Shown: piece by piece, positions 12,301-23,223 of the stretch | How positions within the stretch are numbered: the first letter of the stretch is position 1 | Layout of the letters: the number at the start of each line of letters is the position of its first letter | Source of the DNA: Gigantopelta aegis | Taxonomy: Eukaryota; Mollusca; Gastropoda; Neomphalida; Peltospiridae | Direction: 5' to 3' | DNA length: 64,000 nt | Assembly (NCBI RefSeq): GCF_016097555.1 | Contig: NC_054701.1 | Coordinates: forward strand, 5,577,093 to 5,641,092 | Notes under the pieces: generated by a model | Databases searched by the model: none | Told to the model about the DNA's origin: nothing | The model's input: the letters and a program-made list of their open reading frames with translations, nothing else | Program-made: the position numbers and the translations under genes

Positions 12301-15300
12301 GAATTAACTGTTAAAACAAACCAATTTGTTTGTCAAAATTGTGAATTTCAGTGTAAATTAGCGTGTATATACAGCAAACTGATCATAATTTTGTTTTTAT
12401 TATCTTATTTGTATCTTATCAGTCAGTAGCATTAATGGCAATGCATCCAAAATGACTTTACTGATATTGGTGATAATAAATGAAATATTAAAATAAAACC
12501 CCACACTAATTCTGGTGTTTAAATTTAAAAAATCCAAAATGGCTGACCTACTGCATGAATGAAAATGGCTAACTACTGCAAATGTGTATAACAAACTACT
12601 GCTATAACGAACCGATGTGTCTGGTCCCTTGCAGTTCGTTATAAGCGTACTTTACTGTATTTCATTTTTGTATTTAAAAACATTGTTTTTCAGAGAACGT
12701 TTGGCTGTGATGAGACTTTTCCCAAACAGATTTGTTCAGGCAGCAGATATGTAACCATCAAGTTACAGAAAGAAAAACTCAACTCAAATAAAAACTACGA
12801 CTTTGAAATCCGAGTGGAAGAAAGTAAGATATTCGTTTGTGCACATGTAGTAGTAGTAGTTGTAGTTGTAGTATTAGTGATATCCAGAGTGCTGCTCACT
12901 GAACTAGTTCCATTATTCACAATTTACATACACAAATACAGTTGAACCTGTTACAATGGACACCTTACATTACAACTATCTATAATTAAACAACCTTCAT
13001 ATATGTTCTTTCCAGATAGCTAAAACTTCAGTTTGTCAATTATTTCGTAGTATAATGGATGAGGAAATTTTATTTTCATTTGTTGCCTAATTTTATGATA
13101 AAAATGGTGAAAATATTAGCTCTACTATTCATATATTTTGTCAATTTGGATGGTTAATGTCTCTTTGGCTTCTTGTATCAAACACCTTTGACTTGAAATA
13201 TTTTACTTGTATATAAAGGTCACTTCTTGTAAACACCAGTTTTTGTCCTACATTAACAGGTTTAACTGTACTTTACACAGTTTCAAGGTTGTATTACAAA
13301 GCTGTACTGTTCAAGTATTAATTTTAACTACCCTGAAACTCAGTGCCCAACTTATATCAGGAAAATCTATTACTAATGATAAAAACAGCTACATTTTGGT
13401 GCGATGTCTCTCTGTTTTTGAAATCGCAGCGCTGATATCTTTTGTTATTTTAACAGACTATAAGCAGACATTTCCTGCATTTCATTTTAATGTTTGTAAA
13501 CAATACTTTCAACGTTCTTTGTGTGGTGTCTGGCTTTTTTATAAAACAGGATTATTCTTGTGTATTTCAAATGAAAGGAATATTCAAGGCTCAAGCATTT
13601 GAGCTTTTTATACGTACATTCCCACAGACAGGATACTAATTTGCATACCAGTTATGGATATAAACAAAAAATACTAGGTCAGTGTTATTATTATTGAAAA
13701 ATATATCATATCTTAGGAACAAAATGTATCAAATTCATATTATTACATAATTAAGTCATACTAAGCATTAAACATGTGACTGGGTACTGAGTGATAAAAC
13801 CCTAAAACAAATATGTTTGTACCAGTAGTCAGTAGATGTTGTTAAGACCTTGCATGAACTTCCCAACATGGCATCACCATCACTAACCTCCCTTTAGTTT
13901 GCACTACCTACTGGTTGGTTGTCATTTGCATGATTTCTGTTGTTCTTTTATTTAGTAATTTTTGTTATGTAAACAAAGTAGGACATTGTGTTTATAATAG
14001 CCAAATGAGAGTGTATCAGTTAAATATGTACTCAGATAGATTAAATGCTATCACAAAATACTGATGTTAGACATTGATACACACCAAAGCAAGGTTGAAC
14101 AAAATAACTGTACCATTTACACCCACCCCTGATGTATTAAGGACTTTAGATCTACTCACTTTGGAACAAGACAGGTGTTTTATTGGTGTGGGTGTGGGTT
14201 AGAGGGGTGTCTGTTCAGAGCATAGTGAGATCTTTTTAGTTTAGTAAAGTTATTAACAGCAGATAAAGAGTTGAGCACTTCGGGAGAGCACTCAACTGCC
14301 TGAGCTAAATCCTGGCCACTGTATTACAGTTGTGAACGTACACGTTTAAAGTGATGTTTAACATTAATCCTTGTCTTAGTTTTCTTTCTTTCTTTTTGTT
14401 TTTTGTTGGGTTTTTTTTTTTTTTAAATTGTGGGTTGTGTGTTCAAAGCCATGGTAGTTGGTTTGTTTTCAGAAGTACAAATTGTACAATAATTGTGTAC
14501 TATAAAATTCCAGTTAAAACCCAATTTACAGAAATCTGACCCTATGACAAAGGTTGTGCATACTTTTATGTTTTTTCTTCTTTCAGTGTCTCACATTCTT
14601 AACAGCGAGAATCAAACAGGAGCCAGAATAGGTTAGCTCTTCTAAAAGACATCAGATTTTAGTTACAGAAATATTGAACATTAATACATAGAATACTCAC
14701 TTAATTTGCTGGGTGTGTCATGATTATAGTGGAATAAACAATTTGGCCCAGCCATTTGTAATTTTGTACCAGATTTCAATCCTAAATAACTTTCAAATTT
14801 GAACAATAGTTTGACAGTGGATATAGTGTCAGTGTTTTGGTAAGTAGTGTTTACTACATTAATATGACGTATTTAATTTAATGTACATATCAAAAGGCTT
14901 TATCTTTAAATACAAGTTTTATCAAAATGTGAGTGGTATAAGCCAAAACCAATTTATGTTATGAAAATAATTTTTACCATTGTATTTGTTTGTTTTTGTG
15001 GTTACATATATCGGCCCTATTTATTACCTTGCACGTATTTTGTTATTGTCAGTATACATTGTATAATTTTAGTTAATTAATTGTATTAATTACTTGTTTA
15101 GTGGTTAACTGTGCATGCTTTCATTGTGCTTTGCATATAATTTAATACACAACATATTGTTTTTGTCTAGTCACATAGTCCACTGGCCATTAGTTGTCAG
15201 ATTTTAAACGTCAAATAAATACATTAAAAAAACACAGTTGATATAACGAAGACTGGGATATACTATCCTGTCTATGGGATGGTGCATATAGAAGATCCCT

Positions 15301-18300
15301 TTCTGCTAACTGAACAGAGTAGCCCGGAGTGGAAGCAGCAGGTTTCCTCTCTAATATGTGTGGTCCTTAGCCATATGCCTAATGCTATATAACTAAAAAT
15401 GTGTTATGGTAAGTGTGTCATTAAATAAAACTTTTCTTTCATTTTTTGTTTACATTAAAAAACAACAACAACATAAAAACAGCCATATATTTTAATTAAC
15501 AAAATAATACTTCGTCTCATGTTTTGTTACTGTGTACAACAGTTTAGGAAATAATTATTTTTACACAGGTAAGTTTTTAAAGATTAAAACCTAAAGTTAT
15601 ATAAATTGAAAATAAAAGTGGACATGCTGATTAAATGGAAAATTTATTAATGTGCACAGATTCCTTTAAATCAAAAACACTGATATTAGGGATGGAGTTT
15701 CGTTATTCTCTGTACACATTGGCAATGTGCACAGATTCCTTTAAATCAAAAACACTGATATTAGGGATGGAGTTTCGTTATTCTCTGTACACATTGGCAA
15801 TGTGCACAGATTCCTTTAAATCAAAAACACTGATATTAGGGATGGAGTTTCGTTATTCTCTGTACACATTGGCAATGTGCACAGATTCCTTTAAATCAAA
15901 AACACTGATATTAGGGATGGAGTTTCGTTATTCTCTGTACACATTGGCAATGTGCACAGATTCCTTTAAATCAAAAACACTGATATTAGGGATGGAGTTT
16001 CGTTATTCTCTGTACACATTGGCAATGTGCACAGATTCCTTTAAATCAAAAACACTGATATTAGGGATGGAGTTTCGTTATTCTCTGTACACATTGGCAA
16101 TGTGCACAGATTCCTTTAAATCAAAAACACTGATATTAGGGATGGAGTTTCGTTATTCTCTGTACACATTGGCAATGTGCACAGATTCCTTTAAATCAAA
16201 AACACTGATATTAGGGATGGAGTTTCGTTATTCTCTGTACACATTGGCAATGTGCACAGATTCCTTTAAATCAAAAACACTGATATTAGGGATGGAGTTT
16301 CGTTATTCTCTGTACACATTGGCAATGTGCACAGATTCCTTTAAATCAAAAACACTGATATTAGGGATGGAGTTTCGTTATTCTCTGTACACATTGGCAA
16401 TGTGCACAGATTCCTTTAAATCAAAAACACTGATATTAGGGATGGAGTTTCGTTATTCTCTGTACACATTGGCAATGTGCACAGATTCCTTTAAATCAAA
16501 AACACTGATATTAGGGATGGAGTTTCGTTATTCTCTGTACACATTGGCAATGTGCACAGATTCCTTTAAATCAAAAACACTGATATTAGGGATGGAGTTT
16601 CGTTATTCTCTGTACACATTGGCAATGTGCACAGATTCCTTTAAATCAAAAACACTGATATTAGGGATGGAGTTTCGTTATTCTCTGTACACATTGGCAA
16701 TGTGCACAGATTCCTTTAAATCAAAAACACTGATATTAGGGATGGAGTTTCGTTATTCTCTGTACACATTGGCAATGTGCACAGATTCCTTTAAATCAAA
16801 AACACTGATATTAGGGATGGAGTTTCGTTATTCTCTGTACACATTGGCAATGTGCACAGATTCCTTTAAATCAAAAACACTGATATTAGGGATGGAGTTT
16901 CGTTATTCTCTGTACACATTGGCAATGTGCACAGATTCCTTTAAATCAAAAACACTGATATTAGGGATGGAGTTTCGTTATTCTCTGTACACATTGGCAA
17001 TGTGCACAGATTCCTTTAAATCAAAAACACTGATATTAGGGATGGAGTTTCGTTATTCTCTGTACACATTGGCAATGTGCATGTTTTTAATTATCCCTGA
17101 ACAACATTCAAATATGTGTCTATAAATCCATACAACATGAGCTCTGATTAAATTCTTTGTTGAACATTTCCACTTCAAAAGCTGCAAAGAAAAGCAAGAA
17201 AAATATGTACAACAAGCATCATATGAATTAAACCATTTGTGCTTAAAGGTTTATAATTTGTGAGCAGTGGTTATTAAATTTGTTAGCTGTGTCCTCTTAG
17301 GCCAGACATTTTTATTATATGTTTTACGGGTCCGATAATATGAATGTTCTTGATTTAGAATAAAAATAAATGGGAAAAATGTGCCCTTTTTATTGCTGCC
17401 AGTAACATCAATTTATCAACTGCACATGTTAAATACATTTTTTTAACAAGTTAGCATTCTTTGAACACTGGTTTCACTAGATGAATGCAGTGTTGTACAT
17501 ATGAAATAAGTAACAAGTTATATTACATAGGGTATATAAATTATTTCAACTCTTATATGAATTTGTGATTTCTTATTATTTTATTTTTATTTTTATTCCA
17601 ATTCCCGACATTGTTTTGTATCAAAATTAGCGTGTAAAAGATAAACTAAAAAATGTCTTACCTTAAAGATGGACTTGAGAGTTAAGATAACTGCATCTAA
17701 TATGTATTGGGTGGGGTGTAGCCCAGTGGTAAAGTGCTCACCTGATGCACGGTCAGTCTGGGATCGATCCCCACTGGTGGGCCCATTGGGCTTTATCTCA
17801 TTTCAGCCAGTGCAACGCGACTGGTATACCAAAAGCCGTGGTATGTGCTACCCTGTCTGTGGGATGGTGCATATGAAAGATCCATTGCTACTAATGGGAA
17901 AATGTAGCGGGTTTCCTCTCTATGACTATATGTCAAAATTACCAAATGTTTGACATCCAATAGCCGATTAGGAGATAACCATATGGAGTTTTTAGATTTG
18001 CGGGTGTTATTGTCTATTTGATCCCACAAATGTAATTTTTTGACCGAAGGCATTAGCCTGAGGTAAAAAATGAACATTTGCGGGCATCAAATAGACAATA
18101 ACGTCCGCAAATGTAAAAACTCAATATGGTTATGTCTATTGTAAACTGAATCGTTTTTCTATGGAACTAACTGTATATTTGGTATTTCTTGAAAAAATTA
18201 CCTGGCTACAATCTAACTGTAGACCCTTGAATCATCAACTTCGCTTCTTCCAATTGCTAATGACGTCACTTTCTAATGACGTCATTAGTTTTCCGGGTGT

Positions 18301-21300
18301 TATTCTTTATTTGATCCCGGAAAAAGAATGTAATTAACCAATCACAATACAGAATACACTCACAGTCAGTTTACAATGATTAATAAATCTATGTGCTCTA
18401 GTGGTGTCGTTAATGTTTTCTTGCTCTGTGTGGAATTGCAGGCGAGTCTTTCACCGGTGAGAGTGTTTTCTTCGTGTCTGTCGGCATCTTCGTTGCCATC
18501 ATCGTGGGCGTCATTGTCCTCATCATCATCCTGGCTGTTCTCATCATATGCTGCTGCTGTAAGAATCGGCAGCGCACCACGGGTCACGTGTACCAGGCCA
18601 CGTCCAGCGCCCCGTCCCACGTTGAGCCGTCCGGTAGGTAGTCCATACATGTTACACTGTAGATATTTCACGTCGAGCTGTCTGGTAGGTAGTCTATACA
18701 TGTTACACTGTAGATATTTCACGTCGAGCCGTCTGGTATGTAGTCCATACATGTTACACTGTAGATATTTCACGTTGAGCCATCCGGTACGTAGTCCATA
18801 CATGTTACACTGTAGATATTTCACGTCGAGCCGTCCGGTACGTAGTCCATACATGTTACATTGTAGATATTTCACGTCGAGCCGTCCGGTAGGTAGTCCA
18901 TACATGTTACACTGTAGATATTTCACGTCGAGCCGTCCGGTAGGTAGTCCATACATGTTACACTGTAGATATTTCACGTCGAGCCGTCCGGTATGTAGTC
19001 CATACATGTTACACTGTAGATATTTCACGTCGAGCCGTCCGGTACGTAGTCCATACATGTTACACTGTAGATATTCTAGTACGTAGTCCATACATGTTAC
19101 ACCATAGATATTTCACGTCGAGCCGTCTAGTACGTAGTCCATACATGTTACACTGTAGATATTTCATGTCGAGCCGTCCGGTAGGTAGTCCATACACGTC
19201 TAGTACGTAGTCCATACATGTTACACCATAGATATTTCACGTCGAGCCGTCTAGTACGTAGTCCATACATGTTACACTGTAGATATTTCACGTCGAGCTG
19301 TCCGGTAGGTAGTCCATACATGTTACACTGTAGATATTTCACGTCGAGCCGTCCGGTATGTAGTCCATACATGTTACACTGTAGATATTTCACGTCGAGC
19401 CGTCCGGTACGTAGTCCATACATGTTACACTGTAGATATTTCACGTCGAGCCGTCCGGTAGGTAGTCCATACATGTTACACTGTAGATATTTCACGTCGA
19501 GCCGTCCGGTATGTAGTCCATACATGTTACACTGTAGATATTTCACGTCGAGCCGTCCGGTATGTAGTCCACGCATGTTACACTGTAGATATTTCACGTC
19601 GAGCCGTCCGGTATGTAGTCCACGCATGTTACACTGTAGATATTTCACGTCGAACCGTCCGGTAGGTGGTCCACGCATGTTACACTGTAGATATTTCACG
19701 TCGAGCCGTCCGGTAGGTGGTCCACGCATGTTACACTGTAGATATTTCACGTCGAGCCGTCCGGTAGGTGGTCCACGCATGTTACACTGTAGATATTTCA
19801 CGTCGAGCTGTCCGGTAGGTGGTCCACGCATGTTACACTGTAGATATTTCATGTCGAGCCGTCCGGTAGGTAGTCCATACATGTTACACTGTAGATATTT
19901 CACGTCGAGCCGTCCGGTACGTAGTCCATACATGTTACACTGTAGATATTTCACGTCGAGCCGTCCTGTACGTAGTCCATACATGTTACACTGTAGATAT
20001 TTCACGTCGAGCCGTCCGGTACGTAGTCCATACATGTTACACTGTAGATATTTCACGTCGAGCCGTCCGGTATGTAGTCCATACATGTTACACTGTAGAT
20101 ATTTCACGTCGAGCCGTCCGGTACGTAGTCCATACATGTTACACTGTAGATATTTCACGTCGAGCCGTCCGGTATGTAGTCCATACATGTTACACTGTAG
20201 ATATTTCACGTCGAGTGTGTGGTCCATACATGTTACACTGTAGATATTTCACGTTGAGCCGTCCGGTAGGTAGTCCATACATGTTACACTGTAGATATTT
20301 CACGTCGAGCCGTCCGGTACGTAGTCCATACATGTTACACTGTAGATATTTCACGTCGAGCCGTCCGGTATGTAGTCCATACATGTTACACTGTAGATAT
20401 TTCACGTCGAGCCGTCCGGTACATAGTCCATACATGTTACACTGTAGATATTTCATGTCGAGCCGTCCGGTATGTAGTCCATACATGTTACACTGTAGAT
20501 ATTTCACGTCGAGCTGTCTGGTAGGTAGTCCATGCATGTTACACTGTAGATATTTCACGTCGAGCCGTCCGGTAGGTAGTCCATGCATGTTACACTAGAT
20601 ATTTCACGTCGAGCCGTCCGGTAGGTAGTCCATGCATGTTACACTGTAGATATTTCACGTCGAGCCGTCCGGTACGTAGTCCATGCATGTTACACTGTAG
20701 ATATTTCACGTCGAGCCGTCCGGTACGTAGTCCATGCATGTTACACTGTAGATATTTCACGTCGAGCCGTCCGGTACGTAGTCCATGCATGTTACACTGT
20801 AGATATTTCACGTCGAGCCGTCCGGTACGTAGTCCATGCATGTTACACTGTAGATATTTCACGTCGAGCCGTCCGGTACGTAGTCCATGCATGTTACACT
20901 GTAGATATTTCACGTCGAGCCGTCTGGTATGTAGTCCATACATGTTACACTGTAGATATTTCACGTCGAGCCGTCCGGTACGTAGTCCATACATGTTACA
21001 CTGTAGATATTTCACGTCGAGCCGTCCGGTACGTAGTCCATACATGTTACACTGTAGATATTTCACGTCGAGCCGTCCGGTAGGTAGTCCATACATGTTA
21101 CACTGTAGATATTTCACGTTGAGCCGTCCGGTACGTAGTCCATACATGTTACACTGTAGATATTTCACGTTGAGCCGTCTGGTAGGTAGTCCATACATGT
21201 TACACTGTAGATATTTCACGTCGAGCCATCCGGTATGTAGTCCATACATGTTACACTGTAGATATTTCACGTCGAGCTGTCTGGTACATAGTCCATACAT

Positions 21301-23223
21301 GTTACACTGTAGATATTTCACGTCGAGCTGTCCGGTATGTAGTCCATACATGTTACACTGTAGATATTTCACGTCGAGCTGTCTGGTATGTAGTCCATAC
21401 ATGTTACACTGTAGATATTTCACGTTGAGCCGTCCGGTAGGTAGTCCATACATGTTACACTGTAGATATTTCACGTTGAGCCATCCAGTATGTAGTCCAT
21501 ACATGTTACACTGTAGATATTTCACGTCGAGCCGTCCGGTAGGTAGTCCATACATGTTACACTGTAGATATTTCACGTTGAGCCATCCAGTATGTAGTCC
21601 ATACATGTTACACTGTAGATATTTCACGTCGAGCCGTCCGGTAGGTAGTCCATACATGTTACACTGTAGATATTTCACGTCGAGCCGTCCGGTACGTAGT
21701 CCATACATGTTACACTGTAGATATTTCACGTTGAGCCGTCCGGTAGGTAGTCCATACATGTTACACTGTAGATATTTCACGTTGAGCCGTCCGGTACGTA
21801 GTCCATACATGTTACACTGTAGATATTTCACGTTGAGCCGTCCGGTAGGTAGTCCACGCATGTTACACTGTAGATATTTCACGTTGAGCCGTCCGGTAGG
21901 TAGTCCATACATGTTACACTGTAGATATTTCACGTCGAGCCATCCGGTATGTAGTCCATACATGTTACACTGTAGATATCTCACATTGAGCCGTCCGGTA
22001 GGTAGTCCATACATGTTACACTGTAGATATTTCACGTCAAGCCGTCCGGTACGTAGTCCATACATGTTACACTGTAGATATTTCTCATATACTTACATTG
22101 CATGCTTTAATTTTTAAAGCTCTTCTCAGAATCCAGAGTTTTAAAATATACTTACCTTGATTTTATGTATTGTGTTATACTTTTTACCCACAGCTCCTAA
22201 CACACTGTGGTTTTACATAAATATATATAAATAATATTTTCATATACTTACCAATAGCCGATGTGTATTTTTGTGCTGGGGTGTTGTTAAACATTCATTC
22301 ATTCATTCATTCTTCTCAGAATCATACCTAGGTTATAAGAACTAGGGGGCAGTGAAAAAAGAATCCTGATACATTAATATATGTTTTAGCTAGTCCAGAT
22401 GTACAGTAATATAATATATTCTTTTCTAAAAAAAAAGAAGAAACCACAATTTCTAAAGTAAAAAGGACATTTTGTTTTCATAATTAGGTATGGGCATTCA
22501 TATATAAGAATCCCTGTCAGTTGGCCCATTGGGCTACTTGTCATTCCAGCCAGTGCACCACAACTGGTATATCAAAGGTCGTGGTATGTGCTATCCTGTC
22601 TGTGGGAATGTGCATATAAAAGATCCCTTGCTGCATCAGAAAAAAATGTCGCGGGTTTCCTCTGATGACTATATGTCAAAATTACTAAATGTTTGACATC
22701 CAGTAACGGATGATTAATAAATCAATGTGCTCTAGTCGTGTCGTTAAACAAACCAAACTTCTTCTTCATGTATAACATGCCTTTTTTTTACTACTGGTAC
22801 CCATGTATCTAAATCTCTTTTACTAGGAGTATAGGGACAGTACAACAATAATTGGGGTACAGTAATATGGGCTTTTCTTTAGTTTGACAAAATAGAGCAC
22901 TTTCAAACTAAAAGGGACACATTTTTATCTGTTTCTGGGGCGACATCTGTCTGTCCCCCACACTAACACTAGATTCAACCCTGCTGAAACTATACTAAAA
23001 GTGCCAGTGATCTGCATTTACAATTGTGTTTGTTAATATTTCAGCTCCACCTCCACCTCTCTATGAAGAGCAAGGGCAGACAACTCCTGGCTTGTATCCA
23101 CCACTTCCACATAATATACATCCAGCCTGTGACGAGCCTCCACCGTACACGCCACATCCAGAGTCTTCATATGGCTCACAGGCCTACCCAGCGCCATTGG
23201 AAACAAAGACACAGTATGCATAA
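9017..23223 (+). CDS. Gene A: CUB-like single-pass membrane protein with PPxY tail
   Basis: Six exons join in frame: coding 9231-9327, 9656-9888, 12694-12823, 14587-14631, 18442-18633, 23045-23223, giving 291 residues. Seen: hydrophobic N-terminus (residues about 14-27) as signal peptide; an ectodomain (about 33-153) with six cysteines in a CUB-like pattern; an NQT glycosylation site in exon 4; a membrane span at about 177-204 followed directly by four cysteines (205-208, likely palmitoylated); and a cytoplasmic tail with PPLY (236-239) and PPPY (264-267). PPxY motifs are known ligands of WW domains such as those of Nedd4-family ubiquitin ligases. The protein itself I do not recognise. A role as a surface receptor, adaptor or trafficking protein is inference. 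The start is the first ATG followed by a signal peptide in this frame. Introns contain large minisatellites, two of which copy this gene's own splice sites. Confidence 0.82.
9363..9412. repeat. (ATCC)n/(ATTC)n microsatellite
   Basis: Run of catccattcatccatctatcc directly before the 63-bp decoy-acceptor array. Confidence 0.9.
9415..9666 (+). repeat. 63-bp repeat of exon 2 acceptor and exon edge (4 copies)
   Basis: Units start aagtatgtatagctgatgac at 9415, 9478, 9541 and 9604, spaced exactly 63 bp, and the real exon follows at the same spacing (aagtacggccac at 9667). Each unit contains tttattttccag|tgtacc, the same acceptor as exon 2, then a diverged copy of the exon start with a 7-bp deletion. 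Decoy acceptors end at 9466, 9529 and 9592; the true one ends at 9655. Every decoy reads into an in-frame TAG (gta tag). Confidence 0.92.
9656..9888 (+). CDS. Gene A exon 2 (CUB-like domain, first part)
   Basis: Acceptor ttttccag ending 9655, donor tgg|gtgagt after 9888; enters in phase 1, leaves in phase 0. Encodes residues 33-110 with cysteines in GHC, LHC, GIC and KDC contexts, and the CUB-like pattern C..TFKA..DNGICLTF..MYI.DC. GC content is far higher than in the flanks, supporting a coding function. Confidence 0.88.
10312..10650 (-). mobile_element. tRNA-headed SINE, full-length, minus strand
   Basis: On the minus strand the head reads gggacatagcccagtagtaaa (A box) and gggattgatcccc (B box), then a central block with ttccagccagtg and gtgggatggtgcatataaaa. 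The tail is ggtccttaaccatatgtcc ... gtgttgagtgcgttgttaaa. Same family as the other SINEs in this window. The forward open frame over it is not a gene. Confidence 0.88.
10700..12170. other. Gene A intron 2, unique part
   Basis: AT-rich intron sequence with no exon, RNA gene or clear repeat that I can support. Confidence 0.5.
12171..12657. mobile_element. Tigger/pogo-like MITE next to exon 3
   Basis: Inverted ends cagtaaagtacttttaaaac and (right end reversed) cagtaaagtacgcttataac, flanked by TA at 12169-12170 and 12658-12659; 487 bp. Internal sequence repeats the aacaaac/aacgaac theme. It ends 36 bp before exon 3 and so supplies part of the sequence upstream of that acceptor. Confidence 0.8.
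12694..12823 (+). CDS. Gene A exon 3 (CUB-like domain, second part)
   Basis: Acceptor gtttttcag ending 12693, donor a|gtaaga after 12823; phase 0 in, phase 1 out. Encodes residues 111-153 with cysteines five and six (FGC, QIC) and ends in a strand-like YDFEIRVEE, a plausible last beta strand of the ectodomain. Confidence 0.85.
12824..14586. other. Gene A intron 3
   Basis: AT-rich intron. A gtagtagtagttgtagttgt tract follows the donor. 13616-13650 matches the SINE block cccacagacaggata. 14268-14318 looks like a minus-strand SINE head fragment (tttagctcaggcagttgag). No exon found. Confidence 0.5.
14587..14631 (+). CDS. Gene A exon 4 (45-bp juxtamembrane exon)
   Basis: A mini-exon of 45 bp between tctttcag and g|gttagc, phase 1 on both sides. 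It encodes a 15-residue linker with an N-glycosylation sequon (NQT) between the ectodomain and membrane span. Because phases match, skipping it would keep frame. Too short for open-frame detection; found by splice signals and phase. Confidence 0.65.
   Translation, partial: CLTFLTARIKQEPE
15252..15446 (+). mobile_element. 5'-truncated SINE
   Basis: Begins in the central block (actatcctgtctatgggatg) and runs to the tail (ggtccttagccatatgcc ... gtgtcattaaataaaactttt). Tail type matches the copies at 10312 and 40235. Confidence 0.8.
15650..17074. repeat. 75-bp array, 19 identical copies
   Basis: Exactly 19 head-to-tail units of 75 bp (1425 bp) that appear identical base for base, starting atgtgcacagattccttta. 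It lies in intron 4 of gene A. Because 75 is divisible by 3 and the unit lacks a stop in one frame, a 496-codon open frame exists; it is a by-product. The lack of variation implies very recent expansion, or assembly from a collapsed and re-expanded repeat. Confidence 0.97.
17075..17704. other. Intron 4 unique AT-rich part
   Basis: No feature beyond AT-rich intron sequence. Confidence 0.5.
17706..18412 (+). mobile_element. SINE split by a nested element
   Basis: Head gtagcccagtggtaaagtgc with B box gggatcgatcccc, central block, and tail as far as gacatccaatagccgat (17966). The tail resumes at gattaataaatctatgtgct (18377) and ends gtggtgtcgttaa at 18412. The intervening roughly 410 bp is a later insertion. 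The SINE end lies about 30 bp before the gene A exon 5 acceptor. Confidence 0.85.
17967..18376. mobile_element. hairpin-forming element nested in the SINE
   Basis: Contains a strong inverted repeat, 17975-18022 against 18086-18133 (ataaccatatggagttttta ... with few mismatches). A related unit at 18297-18330 shares gggtgttatt and tatttgatccc. Also two tgacgtca palindromes near 18263 and 18281. No coding capacity. Exact ends are uncertain. Confidence 0.65.
18442..18633 (+). CDS. Gene A exon 5 (transmembrane segment)
   Basis: Acceptor ggaattgcag ending 18441, donor tccg|gtaggt after 18633; phase 1 in and out. Encodes residues 169-232: a 28-residue hydrophobic span rich in I, V and L, then CCCCK, then a polar cytoplasmic start ending EPS. 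The exon's last 16 bases and its donor are the seed of the 51-bp array that follows immediately. Confidence 0.9.
18618..22084. repeat. 51-bp array built from the exon 5 donor (~68 copies)
   Basis: Unit: the last exon bases gagccgtccg, the donor gtaggt, and the first 35 or so intron bases (agtccatacatgttacactg and on). About 68 units, a few truncated (near 19076, 19195, 20215, 20595). The donor varies between gtaggt, gtacgt and gtatgt (a few gtacat), all near consensus. In the exon reading frame the first unit gives a stop (ggt agg tag), so use of any downstream donor would truncate the protein. Long open frames on both strands through it are by-products of the 17-codon unit. Confidence 0.96.
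22243..22315 (+). mobile_element. SINE tail fragment
   Basis: Reads caatagccgatgtgtattt ... gttgttaaacattcattcattc, like the fragment at 33205 and the reversed tail at 32055. Ends in an (ATTC)n run. Confidence 0.6.
22498..22764 (+). mobile_element. 5'-truncated SINE
   Basis: Starts after the B box (ccctgtcagttggccc), central block gtctgtgggaatgtgcatat, tail gtcaaaattactaaatgttt ... gtgctctagtcgtgtcgtta. The tail type differs from the copy at 10312. Confidence 0.85.
23045..23223 (+). CDS. Gene A exon 6 (PPxY tail and stop)
   Basis: Acceptor aatatttcag ending 23044; phase 1 entry. Encodes residues 233-291, proline-rich, with PPLY and PPPY motifs plus several further tyrosines, ending QYA and TAA at 23221-23223. 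A second forward frame is also open here but does not fit the incoming phase. A possible poly-A signal, aataaa, lies at 23464-23469. Confidence 0.87.

Noticed and set aside
15635..17125. 496-codon open frame of 25-residue repeats
   Set aside because: Product of a 75-bp tandem array with no stop in one frame; no splice or start context, and it lies inside a gene A intron.
18366..22117. Long open frames on both strands with 17-residue repeats
   Set aside because: Both strands are open over the same 51-bp array, which is a property of the unit. The true exon uses a different frame that stops at once in the array.
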